A DNA stretch of 64,000 nucleotides from Brevibacterium yomogidense (GTDB lineage: Bacteria > Actinomycetota > Actinomycetes > Actinomycetales > Brevibacteriaceae), in NCBI RefSeq assembly GCF_900163715.1, contig NZ_FWFF01000017.1, positions 372,001-436,000 of the forward strand. The letters are read 5' to 3'. The notes under the pieces are model-generated. The model did not search any database. It was not told the origin of the DNA and saw only the letters and a program-made list of their open reading frames with translations. Below, piece by piece: positions 1 through 9,000 of the stretch; positions within the stretch are counted from its first letter, which is position 1; each line of letters opens with the position of its first letter. The position numbers were made by a program, and so were the translations under genes.

Positions 1-461
1 GCATCGGTGCGGCCGTTGATGACGAGGTCGACCCCGGCGGCATCGGCGGCGGCCCGGGCCCCGGCGATGTAGTCCGCATGCTCGGCCCGCTCACGCAGAC
101 GCCCACCCTCGCGCCTGACGGTGTCCTCCACGTTGATGCCGACTGCGCCGGTCTCCAGCACCCGCTCCACCAGTTCTTCGGGTGCGAGCCCGTACCCGGA
201 TTCGACGTCGACGCTCGCGGGGAGGTCGACCGCCTCGACGATGCGGCGGGTGGCCTGCATGTAGTCGGCGAAGTCCATCGCCTCGCCGTCACCCGGACCC
301 AGCGCATCGCCCACGGGGTGACTGCCGATCGTCAGCCCGGAGAAGCCCGCGGATTCCACCAGGCGCGCCGACCAGGCGTCCCATGCAGTGGGCAGGACGA
401 GCAGATCCCCTGACGCATGGGCCTCCGCGAATCTCCGAGCGGTCTCCGTGATGTCTGCCAT
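1..461 (-). CDS. Isocitrate lyase/PEP mutase family protein, 3' part outside window
   Basis: The N-terminal 153 residues are visible, starting at the ATG at 461; the gene runs off the left edge. The protein begins MADITETARRFAEAH and shows family landmarks: an LPTAWDAWSARLVE substrate-barrel start, SVDVESGYG (the Asp/Glu metal-site stretch) and GAVGINVEDT. This superfamily (2-methylisocitrate lyase, PEP mutase, oxaloacetate decarboxylase-like) cleaves or rearranges C-C or P-C bonds of 2-oxo or 2-hydroxy acids with Mg2+. The loop bearing the catalytic Cys, which would separate lyases from mutases, lies beyond the window, so the substrate is undefined. It is 95 bp downstream of the transporter gene on the same strand and may be the last gene of that chain. 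Confidence 0.8.
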   Translation of the reverse strand, partial: MADITETARRFAEAHASGDLLVLPTAWDAWSARLVESAGFSGLTIGSHPVGDALGPGDGEAMDFADYMQATRRIVEAVDLPASVDVESGYGLAPEELVERVLETGAVGINVEDTVRREGGRLRERAEHADYIAGARAAADAAGVDLVINGRTD

Positions 462-556
462 GGCTGCCTCCGTGGTGTGTGCGCCCGCACAGGATCGTGC
501 GTCCTGCGCTCCACGGTAGGCGCGGACGGCGGACTCCACCAGGGGTACGACCGCTC

Positions 557-1984
557 TCAATCCGTCGGCTGGCCTGCCTCGTGCGCGCTCGCCTCCTCGA
601 CCCCCGTCTCCTCGTCCCTCGCCTCGTCCAGCCGGTACTGCTGCTGGAACACCATCGCGGCGATCATGAGGGCGGCGGGGACCAGGGTGAAGCCGACCGT
701 GAGTGCGGTGATCGCCGAATCCGGCTGCACCGTCGCCTCACCCGCGGTGCTGGAGACGAACCCGCCCACCGCCAGCGCCGCGGAGTAGACGTACGGGCCG
801 ATGGCGGTGCCCAGCGCCTCGGTCGCCGTCCACACGCCGGTGTAGCCCCCGGCCTGGCCCTCACCGTCGCGATCGGCCGCGGCGACCGCATCCGGCACCA
901 TCGAGAAGGAGAACAGCTGCAGGCCGGCGAACGCGGTCCCCATGACCACCACGACCGCGACCGAGGCCCCCACACCCACGTGGGAGGTCCCCAGCAGGGC
1001 GATGGAGCCGACGACGAAGATCGCCTGCGAGATCAGCAGACCGCGCTGCTTGCCGATGCGGCGGGAGATGAGCATCCAGGCCGGACCCGCGGCCACCGCA
1101 GGTGCCAGGAACGAACCCATGAAGACCGCGGTGAGGCCCGCGTCGCCGTACACGTAGCGGGCGAAGTACGGCAGGGCGGCCATGAAGAGGTGCGTCGTCG
1201 TGCCGGTGAACAGGTAGGACAGGACGAGTACGCGGAAGTCACGGTCGGCCCATGCCGCCCGCACATCGGCGATCGCAGACCGGCCGGACCCCTCCGCGGG
1301 CGTGCGGAACCCGCACGACGACGTCAGCGCGCGGACGCCCCGGATCGCCACCAGCGCGGAGACCACCATGACGACGCACAGGGTCGCAGCCATCACGGTG
1401 TAGTCGCCCCGCTGCCCGCTCGTCACGAGTGCGGGAGCCGCGACGCCGGCGCCCAGCAGACCGACCGTCAGGAACAGCATCCGGAACATGAAGACGCGCG
1501 TGCGCTCGTCGTAGCCGATGACGAGGTCCGACGGAGTGGTCAGGTACGGCACCTGGAACATCGCGAAGAGCAGGTTGCCCACGATGTACCAGGCACCCAC
1601 CCAGAGGGCGGCCGTCGTGCCCACCAGCCCGGACGGCACGGTGAACATCGCGACCATCGCGAGCCCCAGCAGCAGACCGCCGTACATCATCCGGCGCCGG
1701 TGCCCGACCCGGCGGGCCTGCGCATCCGACCTCGACCCGATGAGCGGATGGACGACCACATCGATGACCTTCGGCACCAGCAGTGTGAGTCCTGCCAGCG
1801 CGGCCGCCACGCCCAGCACGTCGGTGAGGAAGTACAGGAGCAGCAGCCCCGGCACGGTCACCCACACGCCCATGCCCAGCGACCCGGTCGCGAAGGCGGA
1901 CAGTGCGCCGGCGGAGGCGCGCGGGCCCGACACACGCGGACCGGCGGAGGGACGGCCGGGGGACGGGACCTCGGCGGCGGTCAT
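557..1984 (-). CDS. MFS transporter of the GPH (sugar:cation symporter) type
   Basis: 475 residues with about 12 hydrophobic segments. The first helix (ATGSLGMGVWVTVPGLLLL) followed by HPLIGSRSDAQARRVGHRRR is the pattern of glycoside-pentoside-hexuronide:cation symporters (MFS_2), which import small organic solutes with H+ or Na+. The ATG overlaps the stop of the upstream SDR gene as ATGA, so it is translationally coupled to SDR and monooxygenase. That coupling suggests import or export of the substrate or product of those enzymes. The substrate is not predictable. The Ala/Glu-rich C-terminal tail looks dispensable. Confidence 0.82.
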   Translation of the reverse strand: MTAAEVPSPGRPSAGPRVSGPRASAGALSAFATGSLGMGVWVTVPGLLLLYFLTDVLGVAAALAGLTLLVPKVIDVVVHPLIGSRSDAQARRVGHRRRMMYGGLLLGLAMVAMFTVPSGLVGTTAALWVGAWYIVGNLLFAMFQVPYLTTPSDLVIGYDERTRVFMFRMLFLTVGLLGAGVAAPALVTSGQRGDYTVMAATLCVVMVVSALVAIRGVRALTSSCGFRTPAEGSGRSAIADVRAAWADRDFRVLVLSYLFTGTTTHLFMAALPYFARYVYGDAGLTAVFMGSFLAPAVAAGPAWMLISRRIGKQRGLLISQAIFVVGSIALLGTSHVGVGASVAVVVVMGTAFAGLQLFSFSMVPDAVAAADRDGEGQAGGYTGVWTATEALGTAIGPYVYSAALAVGGFVSSTAGEATVQPDSAITALTVGFTLVPAALMIAAMVFQQQYRLDEARDEETGVEEASAHEAGQPTD

Positions 1985-2829
1985 CGGCCGGACCCGCTTC
2001 CCAGTCTCGCCACGACGCCCGCTGCCAGCGCAGCGCCGTCGAACGCGCCCGACCGGGCGCGGCCGGCGAGAGTGCGCTGCACGATCACATCCGTCACTGC
2101 TGGGAGGTGGCGGGCGAGGAAGAACTCGACCGCGCCTCGGCGGGTGGTCGGCACATCACGGCGGGGACGCGCCCTGACCAGTGCCGATTCGATCGCGGTG
2201 AGGACTCCGCTGATCGGCTCGTACCTGCTCATGCCCTCGAGGGAGAGCCCTGCCGCGGCGGTCGAATCGTGGATCGGGCTGCGGATCGAGGACGGGTACA
2301 CGCACGTGACGCCCACGTGGGTGCCCACCTCCAGGCGCAGCGCATCCGCGTACGCGGTCAGTGCGCGCTTCGAGGCGCCGTACGCGGCGGCCAGGGGCAG
2401 CTGCATGACCGCCATGCGCGAGGCGACCATGACGACGCGACCGCGGGAGGCGACGAGTGCGTCGACGCAGGCCGCCGTGACCCGCCACGCCCCCAGGAGG
2501 TTGATCTCCAGCTGGCGGCGGACCTCCGCGCCCGGTGCCAGCTCCGCGGGTGCGGGGCCGCCGATGCCGGCGTTGTTCACGAGCGCATCGAGCCCGCCCA
2601 GCCGCGCGAGCACCTGCTGGGTCCCGGCCGCCACGGACGCGTCATCGGTGAGGTCGCAGGCGAGCACCTCGAAGCCCTCATCGCCACGCGGTCTCAGATC
2701 GAGTCCGATGACGCGCGCGCCCTGCGCTGCCAGGTGCTGGCCCAGAGCCATGCCGATCGTGCCGGAGGCTCCCGTGATGAGCACGCGCATGCCGTTCAGC
2801 GTGCGCGGGGTGCGCGGGGTGCGGCTCAT
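1981..2829 (-). CDS. Short-chain dehydrogenase/reductase
   Basis: 282 residues from the ATG at 2829. Rossmann motif TGASGTIG sits at residues 19-26, NNAGIGG follows near 90, and the catalytic set is Ser in VMVASRM plus YGASK. These are the marks of a classical NAD(P)-dependent SDR acting on an alcohol or carbonyl. The ATG overlaps the monooxygenase stop by 4 nt (ATGA), and its own stop overlaps the transporter start the same way. This makes a tightly coupled three-gene chain. A longer upstream in-frame extension exists but lies inside the monooxygenase gene, so it is not used. The substrate is unknown. Confidence 0.85.
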   Translation of the reverse strand: MSRTPRTPRTLNGMRVLITGASGTIGMALGQHLAAQGARVIGLDLRPRGDEGFEVLACDLTDDASVAAGTQQVLARLGGLDALVNNAGIGGPAPAELAPGAEVRRQLEINLLGAWRVTAACVDALVASRGRVVMVASRMAVMQLPLAAAYGASKRALTAYADALRLEVGTHVGVTCVYPSSIRSPIHDSTAAAGLSLEGMSRYEPISGVLTAIESALVRARPRRDVPTTRRGAVEFFLARHLPAVTDVIVQRTLAGRARSGAFDGAALAAGVVARLGSGSGR

Positions 2830-4349
2830 GGGGCGGTCTCCTCGGTCAGAGTGCGAGTCGCGGGCGTGGTGCCGGCCTCGAGCGGGGCGTGCGTCTGGGC
2901 GGATGTGCGGGGCGTCGTCGGGGTGGGGCGCGTCGCGACGGCGTAGACGCTGGAACCGCGGCGAGCTCGCTCCATGCCTGCGGCGACCTCCTTCGGCAGA
3001 GCGTTCACGTACTCGTCGAAGTCGATGCGCATCATGGGGCGGGAATCGCCCCAGCGGTCGATCGCGGCAGCACGGCTGCGGGCGACCGCGCGCTGCTGCT
3101 CGGTGCGCGCCGGCAGCGCGTAGCGGCCGGCGAGGTGGGCGGCGGCGAGCTTCGCCTGCTGCTCCACGACGGGCAGCGCGGCCCCCGTCGACTGCATGAG
3201 GCCGACGAACATGAGCGACGGATCCTCGAGGTGGAACACCCTCTGGTAGAGCGGCATGCGCTCCGGATCCCCACCGGTCCACTCACTGCCGAGGAACGGG
3301 ATGCTCACCCGGTACCCGGTCGCCCACACGAGCGTGTCGACCTCGTCCGCAGACCCGTCGGCGAAGTGGACGGTGCGACCGTCGAACCGCACGATGCCGG
3401 GCCGCGGGACGACCTCGCCGTGCGTGAGGCGGTGGTGGATCGTGTCGCTGATCGTCGGGTGGTTCTGGAACAGTCCGCCGCTGGGCTCCGGCAGACCGTA
3501 GGACTGCGGCGTGCCGACGGCGATCCGCAGCATCGTCTGGGCGATCCGCTGGCGCATGCGCCACGGCAGCGTGGCCAGACGTGCGCCGGTGGCGTCGGAG
3601 GGTCGGCCGAAGAGGTACTTCGGCACCACGTGCACGCCTCGACGGGCCGACAGGAGCACCGGGGCCGCCGCGACGTAGGACGCATCCACCGCGATGTCCA
3701 TCGCGGAGTTGCCCATCCCGACCACCAGCACGCGCTCGCCCGCGAACCGCTGCGCAGCGCGGTGATCGCGTGCATGCATCTGCAGGCCGGTGAAGTCGCC
3801 GGGCGGTCCCGGGTCCGGCCAGCGCGGGCACCAGTTGTGCCCGTTGGCCACGATAACGGCGTCCGCGACGAGGGTGTCGGTGCTGTCGTCCGCACCGGCG
3901 GGTGCGCCGCGGCCGGTACGTGCACCGCGGTCGGTGTCGGCACTGGCGTCGGAGTCTGCGCCGTCGCCGAGGTCGCGGTAGGTGACGCGCCACGCGTCGC
4001 CTGTGCGCACGAGGTCGGTGACCTCGGCACCGAAGCGGATGACGTCGGTGACCCCGAACGTATCCGCATAGTCCCGCAGGTATCCCTCGATCGATGCGGC
4101 AGAGGGGTAGTCGGGCCAGTCCGAGGGCATCGGGAAATCGACGAACTCGGTGCGTCTCCTGCTCGTGTTGAGGTGGAGCGAATCGTAGGCGGGGGAGAGG
4201 CCGCTTGCGTTGTCGATGGCCCAGAGCCCGCCGGGGCGGTCGCCCTTCTCCAGGACGGTGACGTCGATGCCGTCGTCCAGCAGCGACTTGGCGGTCGCGA
4301 GTCCGGCTGCGCCGGCGCCGATGACGACGACAGTGGGTGAGCGCTTCAT
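2826..4349 (-). CDS. Flavin-containing monooxygenase
   Basis: 507 residues from the ATG at 4349, preceded by a good GAAGGAG site; an in-frame upstream extension to 4472 lacks this and would overlap the TetR gene. FAD motif GAGAAG (residues 11-16), NADPH motif GMGNSA, and the FMO-identifying stretch FTGLQMHARDHR between them place it with class B flavin monooxygenases (FMO type) that oxygenate soft nucleophiles or ketones. Residues around 125-160 (nt 3868-3975) hold an Asp/Ala/Gly-rich insert absent from typical family members. First gene of a chain with SDR and transporter, divergent from tetR across a palindrome, so probably TetR-controlled. Confidence 0.88.
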   Translation of the reverse strand: MKRSPTVVVIGAGAAGLATAKSLLDDGIDVTVLEKGDRPGGLWAIDNASGLSPAYDSLHLNTSRRRTEFVDFPMPSDWPDYPSAASIEGYLRDYADTFGVTDVIRFGAEVTDLVRTGDAWRVTYRDLGDGADSDASADTDRGARTGRGAPAGADDSTDTLVADAVIVANGHNWCPRWPDPGPPGDFTGLQMHARDHRAAQRFAGERVLVVGMGNSAMDIAVDASYVAAAPVLLSARRGVHVVPKYLFGRPSDATGARLATLPWRMRQRIAQTMLRIAVGTPQSYGLPEPSGGLFQNHPTISDTIHHRLTHGEVVPRPGIVRFDGRTVHFADGSADEVDTLVWATGYRVSIPFLGSEWTGGDPERMPLYQRVFHLEDPSLMFVGLMQSTGAALPVVEQQAKLAAAHLAGRYALPARTEQQRAVARSRAAAIDRWGDSRPMMRIDFDEYVNALPKEVAAGMERARRGSSVYAVATRPTPTTPRTSAQTHAPLEAGTTPATRTLTEETAP

Positions 4350-4381
4350 GCTTCTCCTTCGGAGCGATGCGTGCGCCTCAT

Positions 4382-4397
4382 TCAATCGATCGATTGA
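4382..4397. promoter_or_regulatory. Perfect 16-bp palindrome, candidate TetR operator
   Basis: TCAATCGATCGATTGA is its own reverse complement. It lies in the 113-bp divergent space between the monooxygenase start (4349) and the tetR start (4463). Length and position fit a TetR-dimer operator controlling the monooxygenase operon and perhaps tetR itself. Binding is inferred, not shown. Confidence 0.6.
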
Positions 4398-4462
4398 GAG
4401 GAAGTCAAGGGGTGCGGCACCGTGACTCAAGGAGGAGGGGCCCGTGACTATAGGGTGGGGCC

Positions 4463-5185
4463 GTGACAGCATCCGAGGAGTCGAACGGCAGCCGCGAGCG
4501 GATCATAGCCGCGGCGACGCAGCTGTTCTCGCAGCGCGGATATCAGGCCACCAGCACTCGGGCGATCGGCGATGCGGCCGGTCTCAATATCGGCACGGTG
4601 GCCTACCACGTGGGCGGCAAGCCGGATCTGTACCGCGAAGTGATGCGCCGTGCCCACGCCGCGCAGGGTGCTGCGGTGATGGCAGCACTGGGCGACGTGA
4701 TGGAGGCGGAGCCCACCGCCGAGTCCACAGTCGCGGCGCTCCACCACTTCGTCGACGCCTACCTGGACTTCTGCCTGAGCCACCCCGAGGTCCCGGCGCT
4801 GTGGATGCGCCGCTGGCTGGACGACGGCGAGGGACTGGATGAGGGAGCGGATCGGGACGGCAGGGAGGATCCGGCCGGCGAGGACGCGAGCCGGGGCGAA
4901 CGCGGCAGCGACGTCGATGAGATCGTGAAGGATTTCGCAGGGCCGCTCGTCGCACGCGTGGCCGAGGGGGTCGGTGGAGCACTCGACCGTGCGGGGATCG
5001 GGGCGCGCGTCGACCTGGAGATGCTCGCCTACTCGATCGTGTGGTCGACCCACTCCTTCAGCCGTGCGGGGTTCGTCGACTCCTCCGGCGCGCGCAGGGT
5101 CGCGTCGAGCCCCGCGATGACGGACCGCTTCCGTGCGCACCTCCACCAGCTGGTCGACGGGGTCGTGCTGCGCAGCGCCGACTGA
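4463..5185 (+). CDS. TetR family transcriptional regulator
   Basis: 240 residues from a GTG at 4463. The N-terminal helix-turn-helix is clear (RERIIAAATQLFSQRGYQ, then TRAIGDAAGLNIGTVAYHV, residues about 11-60). The C-terminal ligand domain contains an acidic low-complexity insert (about residues 117-152, nt 4810-4918). No Shine-Dalgarno is visible; a TATAGG box at 4449-4454 ends 8 nt before the start, so the mRNA is probably leaderless. Divergent from the monooxygenase chain, which it probably represses in response to the substrate of that pathway. Confidence 0.87.
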   Translation: MTASEESNGSRERIIAAATQLFSQRGYQATSTRAIGDAAGLNIGTVAYHVGGKPDLYREVMRRAHAAQGAAVMAALGDVMEAEPTAESTVAALHHFVDAYLDFCLSHPEVPALWMRRWLDDGEGLDEGADRDGREDPAGEDASRGERGSDVDEIVKDFAGPLVARVAEGVGGALDRAGIGARVDLEMLAYSIVWSTHSFSRAGFVDSSGARRVASSPAMTDRFRAHLHQLVDGVVLRSAD

Positions 5186-5304
5186 CACCACGGCGAGGAC
5201 TGGCGCCACGGCGACGTCTGTCTCCACGTCGACCACTGTGCTGACTGGTCAGCGAGCCAGCCGCAGCGTGAGCTGACCGTGACCGTTCCGGATCGGCCGC
5301 AGCG

Positions 5305-5847
5305 TCAGCCCTGCGCCGTCGCCGGATACGTCACCCGACCGTCCTCGCCCACGCGGGCTCCGTCGCTCAGCTTCGCATCCATGGTCTTCTCCGCACCCAT
5401 GATGTGCTGAACGGACTCGCCGTGCGCCAGCAGGTGATCGGCGATGATCCTCCGGTGGCACCGCCACCACACCGCCTCCGCACACATGACGGCCACACGC
5501 TTCTCCGATCCCCACGCGCGCAGCTCGTCCAGCGCGTCGGCGAACTCATCGGACAGTGCGTGATCCGCGTAGTTGTGGAAGCTCCGGTTCTGCCACCACG
5601 CGTTCACCTCGAAGGGCGCCGTCCTGCTCACGGGGCGCCGGCCGGTGAGAGCGGGGGAGGGGACCAGCTCGACCTCTGCCGTGTCCAAGGACCCGCCCAG
5701 CGCGTCCTCATCGAACTGTGGGTGCTTCGACGATCCCGGCAGACGGCGCACATCGACGACGAGCTCCACTGCGCTCTCCTCGAGCAGCGCCAGAAACTCC
5801 TCGAGCGACCGGTTCGAATGCCCGATCGTGAAGAATGCGCCACCCAT
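5305..5847 (-). CDS. DUF488 family protein
   Basis: 180 residues starting at the ATG at 5847, chosen because AAGGAGG lies 7 nt upstream; in-frame ATGs at 5913 and 5877 have no such site. The sequence opens MGGAFFTIGHSNRSLEEFL, continues with VDVRRLPGSSKHPQF and ends near CAEAVWWRCHRRIIADHL, all typical of DUF488. The family has a conserved Cys/His-rich core and no settled biochemical role. Convergent with tetR and divergent from the large phosphoesterase gene. Confidence 0.85.
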   Translation of the reverse strand: MGGAFFTIGHSNRSLEEFLALLEESAVELVVDVRRLPGSSKHPQFDEDALGGSLDTAEVELVPSPALTGRRPVSRTAPFEVNAWWQNRSFHNYADHALSDEFADALDELRAWGSEKRVAVMCAEAVWWRCHRRIIADHLLAHGESVQHIMGAEKTMDAKLSDGARVGEDGRVTYPATAQG

Positions 5848-5929
5848 CGCCAGGCCTCCTTCGACGACTGCACCCATCTCTGCGGGAACGTCCGTCCTCG
5901 ATGCTACAGACACGCCCCCGTCGGTCAGG

Positions 5930-5957
5930 GTTCACTCAGGGTTACTCGGTGTTCGCA
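5930..5957 (+). promoter_or_regulatory. Degenerate direct repeats resembling a PHO box
   Basis: GTTCACT (5930), GTTACTC (5941) and GTTCGCA (5951) repeat at 11- and 10-bp spacing. Actinobacterial PhoP boxes are direct repeats of a GTTCACC-like heptamer every 11 bp. The downstream gene encodes a secreted phosphodiesterase-type enzyme, a usual Pho-regulon target. The match is imperfect and the call rests partly on context. Confidence 0.3.
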
Positions 5958-6002
5958 CAACGTCTGATCAGGGATGACACAGTCTCCGCGGCACTCCTAC
6001 GA

Positions 6003-6019
6003 GTCACTCACCGAGTGAC
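6003..6019. promoter_or_regulatory. Inverted repeat GTCACTC-ACC-GAGTGAC
   Basis: Perfect 7-bp arms around 3 nt, ending 24 nt before the start of the large phosphoesterase gene. It could be an operator or a short hairpin in the 5' leader. Nothing identifies its partner protein. Confidence 0.4.
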
Positions 6020-6043
6020 GACGCGACTCTCCGGAAAGAGAAC

Positions 6044-9000
6044 ATGTCACCCTCACCCACACGCTCACTCCTCACGACGGTGGCACTCGCCACCGCCCTC
6101 GTGGCGCCGGGAGCCGTGCTCGTCCCGGGACTGCCCGGGACCTCGGCGCCGGCGCACGCGGCCCCCACCGACGACCAGTTGGGAGCGGACGGCTCCGTCC
6201 TGCGCTCCTCGGAGACCACCCGGGTGGCTCCCGGCCTGGAACTTACAAACTTCTCCCGCATGGAGGACGGCGGCTGGAACAACGGCAATGTGCTCACCGC
6301 GGACCTCACGGAGGACAGCCTCTCCGTCGACGTCGCAGACACCGGCGTGGTCTCCGGCGGCAGCGCCCCCACCAGTGAGGTCATGGCATCCGGCGAGCAG
6401 GGCGGCCAGGCTGTCGCAGCCGTGAACGGCACCTTCTTCGACATCAACCACTCCGATGCACCGATCTACTCGACGGTGTCCCGGGACGAATTGCGCGTCG
6501 GCACGCAGACGCCCATGCCCAGCCTCACGATCACGGGCCAGCAGGCCGCCGTGCAGATGCTGTCCGCCTCCGGCACACTCACAGCCGACGGCGAGGAGCT
6601 TGAGCTGGGCGGCCTCAACAACCCCCAGCTGTCGGCCGACGCGATCGGCGTCTACACCGCCGCGTGGGGCGACTACACGCTGGACCGCCCCGCAGGCGGA
6701 CCGGACGCGCTCGCCGATGACATCGCCCGTGTGAGCGTCGTCGACGGGGAAGTCGTCGACGCATCGGGCCTCGTCGAGGAAGCTGGTGACCCGGACGTCC
6801 CCGCAGGCGGCCAGGTGCTGCTGGGCCGGGAGGACGGCGCACACGCACTGGCCGAGCTCGAGGTGGGAGACGCGGTCGACGTGGAGATCGGCCCCTCCCA
6901 GGACGTCGACGCCGCGATCGCCGGCAGCAACCAGATCCTCACCGACGGCACGGTGCCGGACATGAGCGGCGATCTGGCGACGGGGATCCATCCCCGCACC
7001 GCGGTGGGCATCAGCAGGGACGGCACGGAGCTGTTCGTCACGACGATCGACGGGCGCAGCGGAGCCTCCCGCGGCATGACGCTTCCGGAGATGGGCGAGT
7101 TCTTCCAGGACCTCGGCGCGCACAACGCGGTGAACCTGGACGGCGGCGGTTCCACGACGATGGTGGCCCGCCCTGCCGGTGCGCAGGCACCCACCGTCCA
7201 GAACGCGCCGTCCGACGGTGCGGAGCGCAACGTGCCCAACGCACTCGTCTTCTACTCCGACGCACCGGCCGAGCAGCTGAGCGACGTGCAGCTCGACACG
7301 CAGCTGGAGGGCGAGGACACCGTCCTGCGCGGCATGCACCGCTCGTACCGCGGGACCGGGCTGGGGGAGAACCTCGACCCGCTCGCGGTGGCCGGCACCT
7401 TCGAGGCCGAGGACGGGCTGACCCTCGCCGAGGCGGACGGCGCCTCCGCATCCGTCCGCGGTGACGAGACCGGCACCTCGCGCGTGTCCTACTCCGCAGA
7501 GGGCCACACCGCGCGGAAGGATCTGCGCGTCCTGGGCGAGGCGATCGGCCTGCGCCCCAGCGACCGCGCCCTCAACCTCGCAGAGGTGGGCGACTCCGCG
7601 GAGCTGACGGTCGAGGGCTTCGATTCCGACGGCCACTCCGCCCGGGTCGAATCCCGCGACCTGGAGGTCGAGGCGAGTGACGGCATCGACGTGAGCGTCG
7701 ACGACTTCGGCACCTACGTCGTGACGGCGACGGACGAGACCGCGGGCGGCTCGGTGACCTTCCGCACGGCAGGCGCGACGACCTCGGCGGATGTGACGGC
7801 GTCCGTCCCCGTCACCGTGGGCACGGACGTGACGGACGTCGTGGACTTCGGCGACCTGGACGCCTTCTCCGATGAAACCGCCCGGGCGACCGGTTCGTTC
7901 TCCGCCGGCGAGCCCACCGAGGACGGGCAGCCGTCGCTGGAACTGGACTACGACTTCACGCAGTCGTCCGCGACCCGCGGCTACTACCTCATCAGCAACG
8001 ATCCCGTGGAGGTCGAGGGCAACACGCTGGCCTTCGAGCTGCAGGTGCGCGGCGACGGGTCCGGCGCGTGGCCCCGTCTGCAGGTGCGCGGAGCGGACGG
8101 CGTCGTGACGAACCTGGACGGCGACCACCTCACGTTCGACGGCTGGCAGAAGGTCCGCTTCGAGGTGCCGGCCGGCCTCGCGCAGCCGCTGTCGTTCGAG
8201 CGGATCCGCATGATGGAGACCCGCCCGGATGCCCAGTACACGGGTGACATCGCGGTGGCCGGACTCCAGGCGATCGCCACTCCGGAAGCCGCACCCACCG
8301 AGGACGCGCCCGTCCACGACCCGGCCCTGCTGGCGACGGGCAGCGTCGAGGACCGGCCGCAGAACATCGCGGTCATGAGCGATGCGCAGTTCGTCGCGGC
8401 GAACCCGGACAGCGATGCGGTCGCCGGTGCCCGTCGGACGCTGCAGGAGATCCAGGCCGCAGAACCGGACATGCTCGTCATCAACGGCGACTTCGTCGAC
8501 GAGGCGGCGGAGGAGGACTTCGCGCTCGCACAGCAGATCCTCGATGAGGAGTGGACGTCGGACATCCCCTACGTCTACGTCCCCGGCAACCACGAGGTGA
8601 TGGGCGGGGAGATCTCGAACTTCGAGGACGCCTTCGGACCGGCATCGACGGAGCGCTCGCTGGGCCGGACCAAGGCGATCACGCTGAACACCGCGTCGGG
8701 TTCTCTGCGAGACGGCGATACGGATCAGCTGCAGATGCTCGAGGACGCACTCGAGGAGGTGGGCAAGAGCGATCACCTCACCGGTGCCGCCGTGTTCTTC
8801 CACCATCCGCCGCAGGACCCGCTGCCGTCGAAGTCCAGCCAGCTGTCGGACCGGCGCGAGGCGGAGGAACTTGAAGCACTGCTGGGTGACTTCCGTGAGG
8901 AGACGGGCAAGTCCGCCGCCGTGGTGAACGGGCACGTGGGCGTCTTCCACGGCTCCGCCGTCGACGGCGTCAGCTACATGATCAACGGCAACTCCGGGAA

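Noticed and set aside
479..3199. 900-codon plus-strand open frame opposite the transporter, SDR and monooxygenase
   Set aside because: Arg/His-rich shadow composition with no motifs; three well-supported genes with ATGA overlaps occupy the other strand.
5811..5830. GGTTCGAAT, resembling a tRNA T-loop
   Set aside because: It lies inside the DUF488 coding region (Asn-Arg-Ser codons) and no acceptor or anticodon stems surround it.
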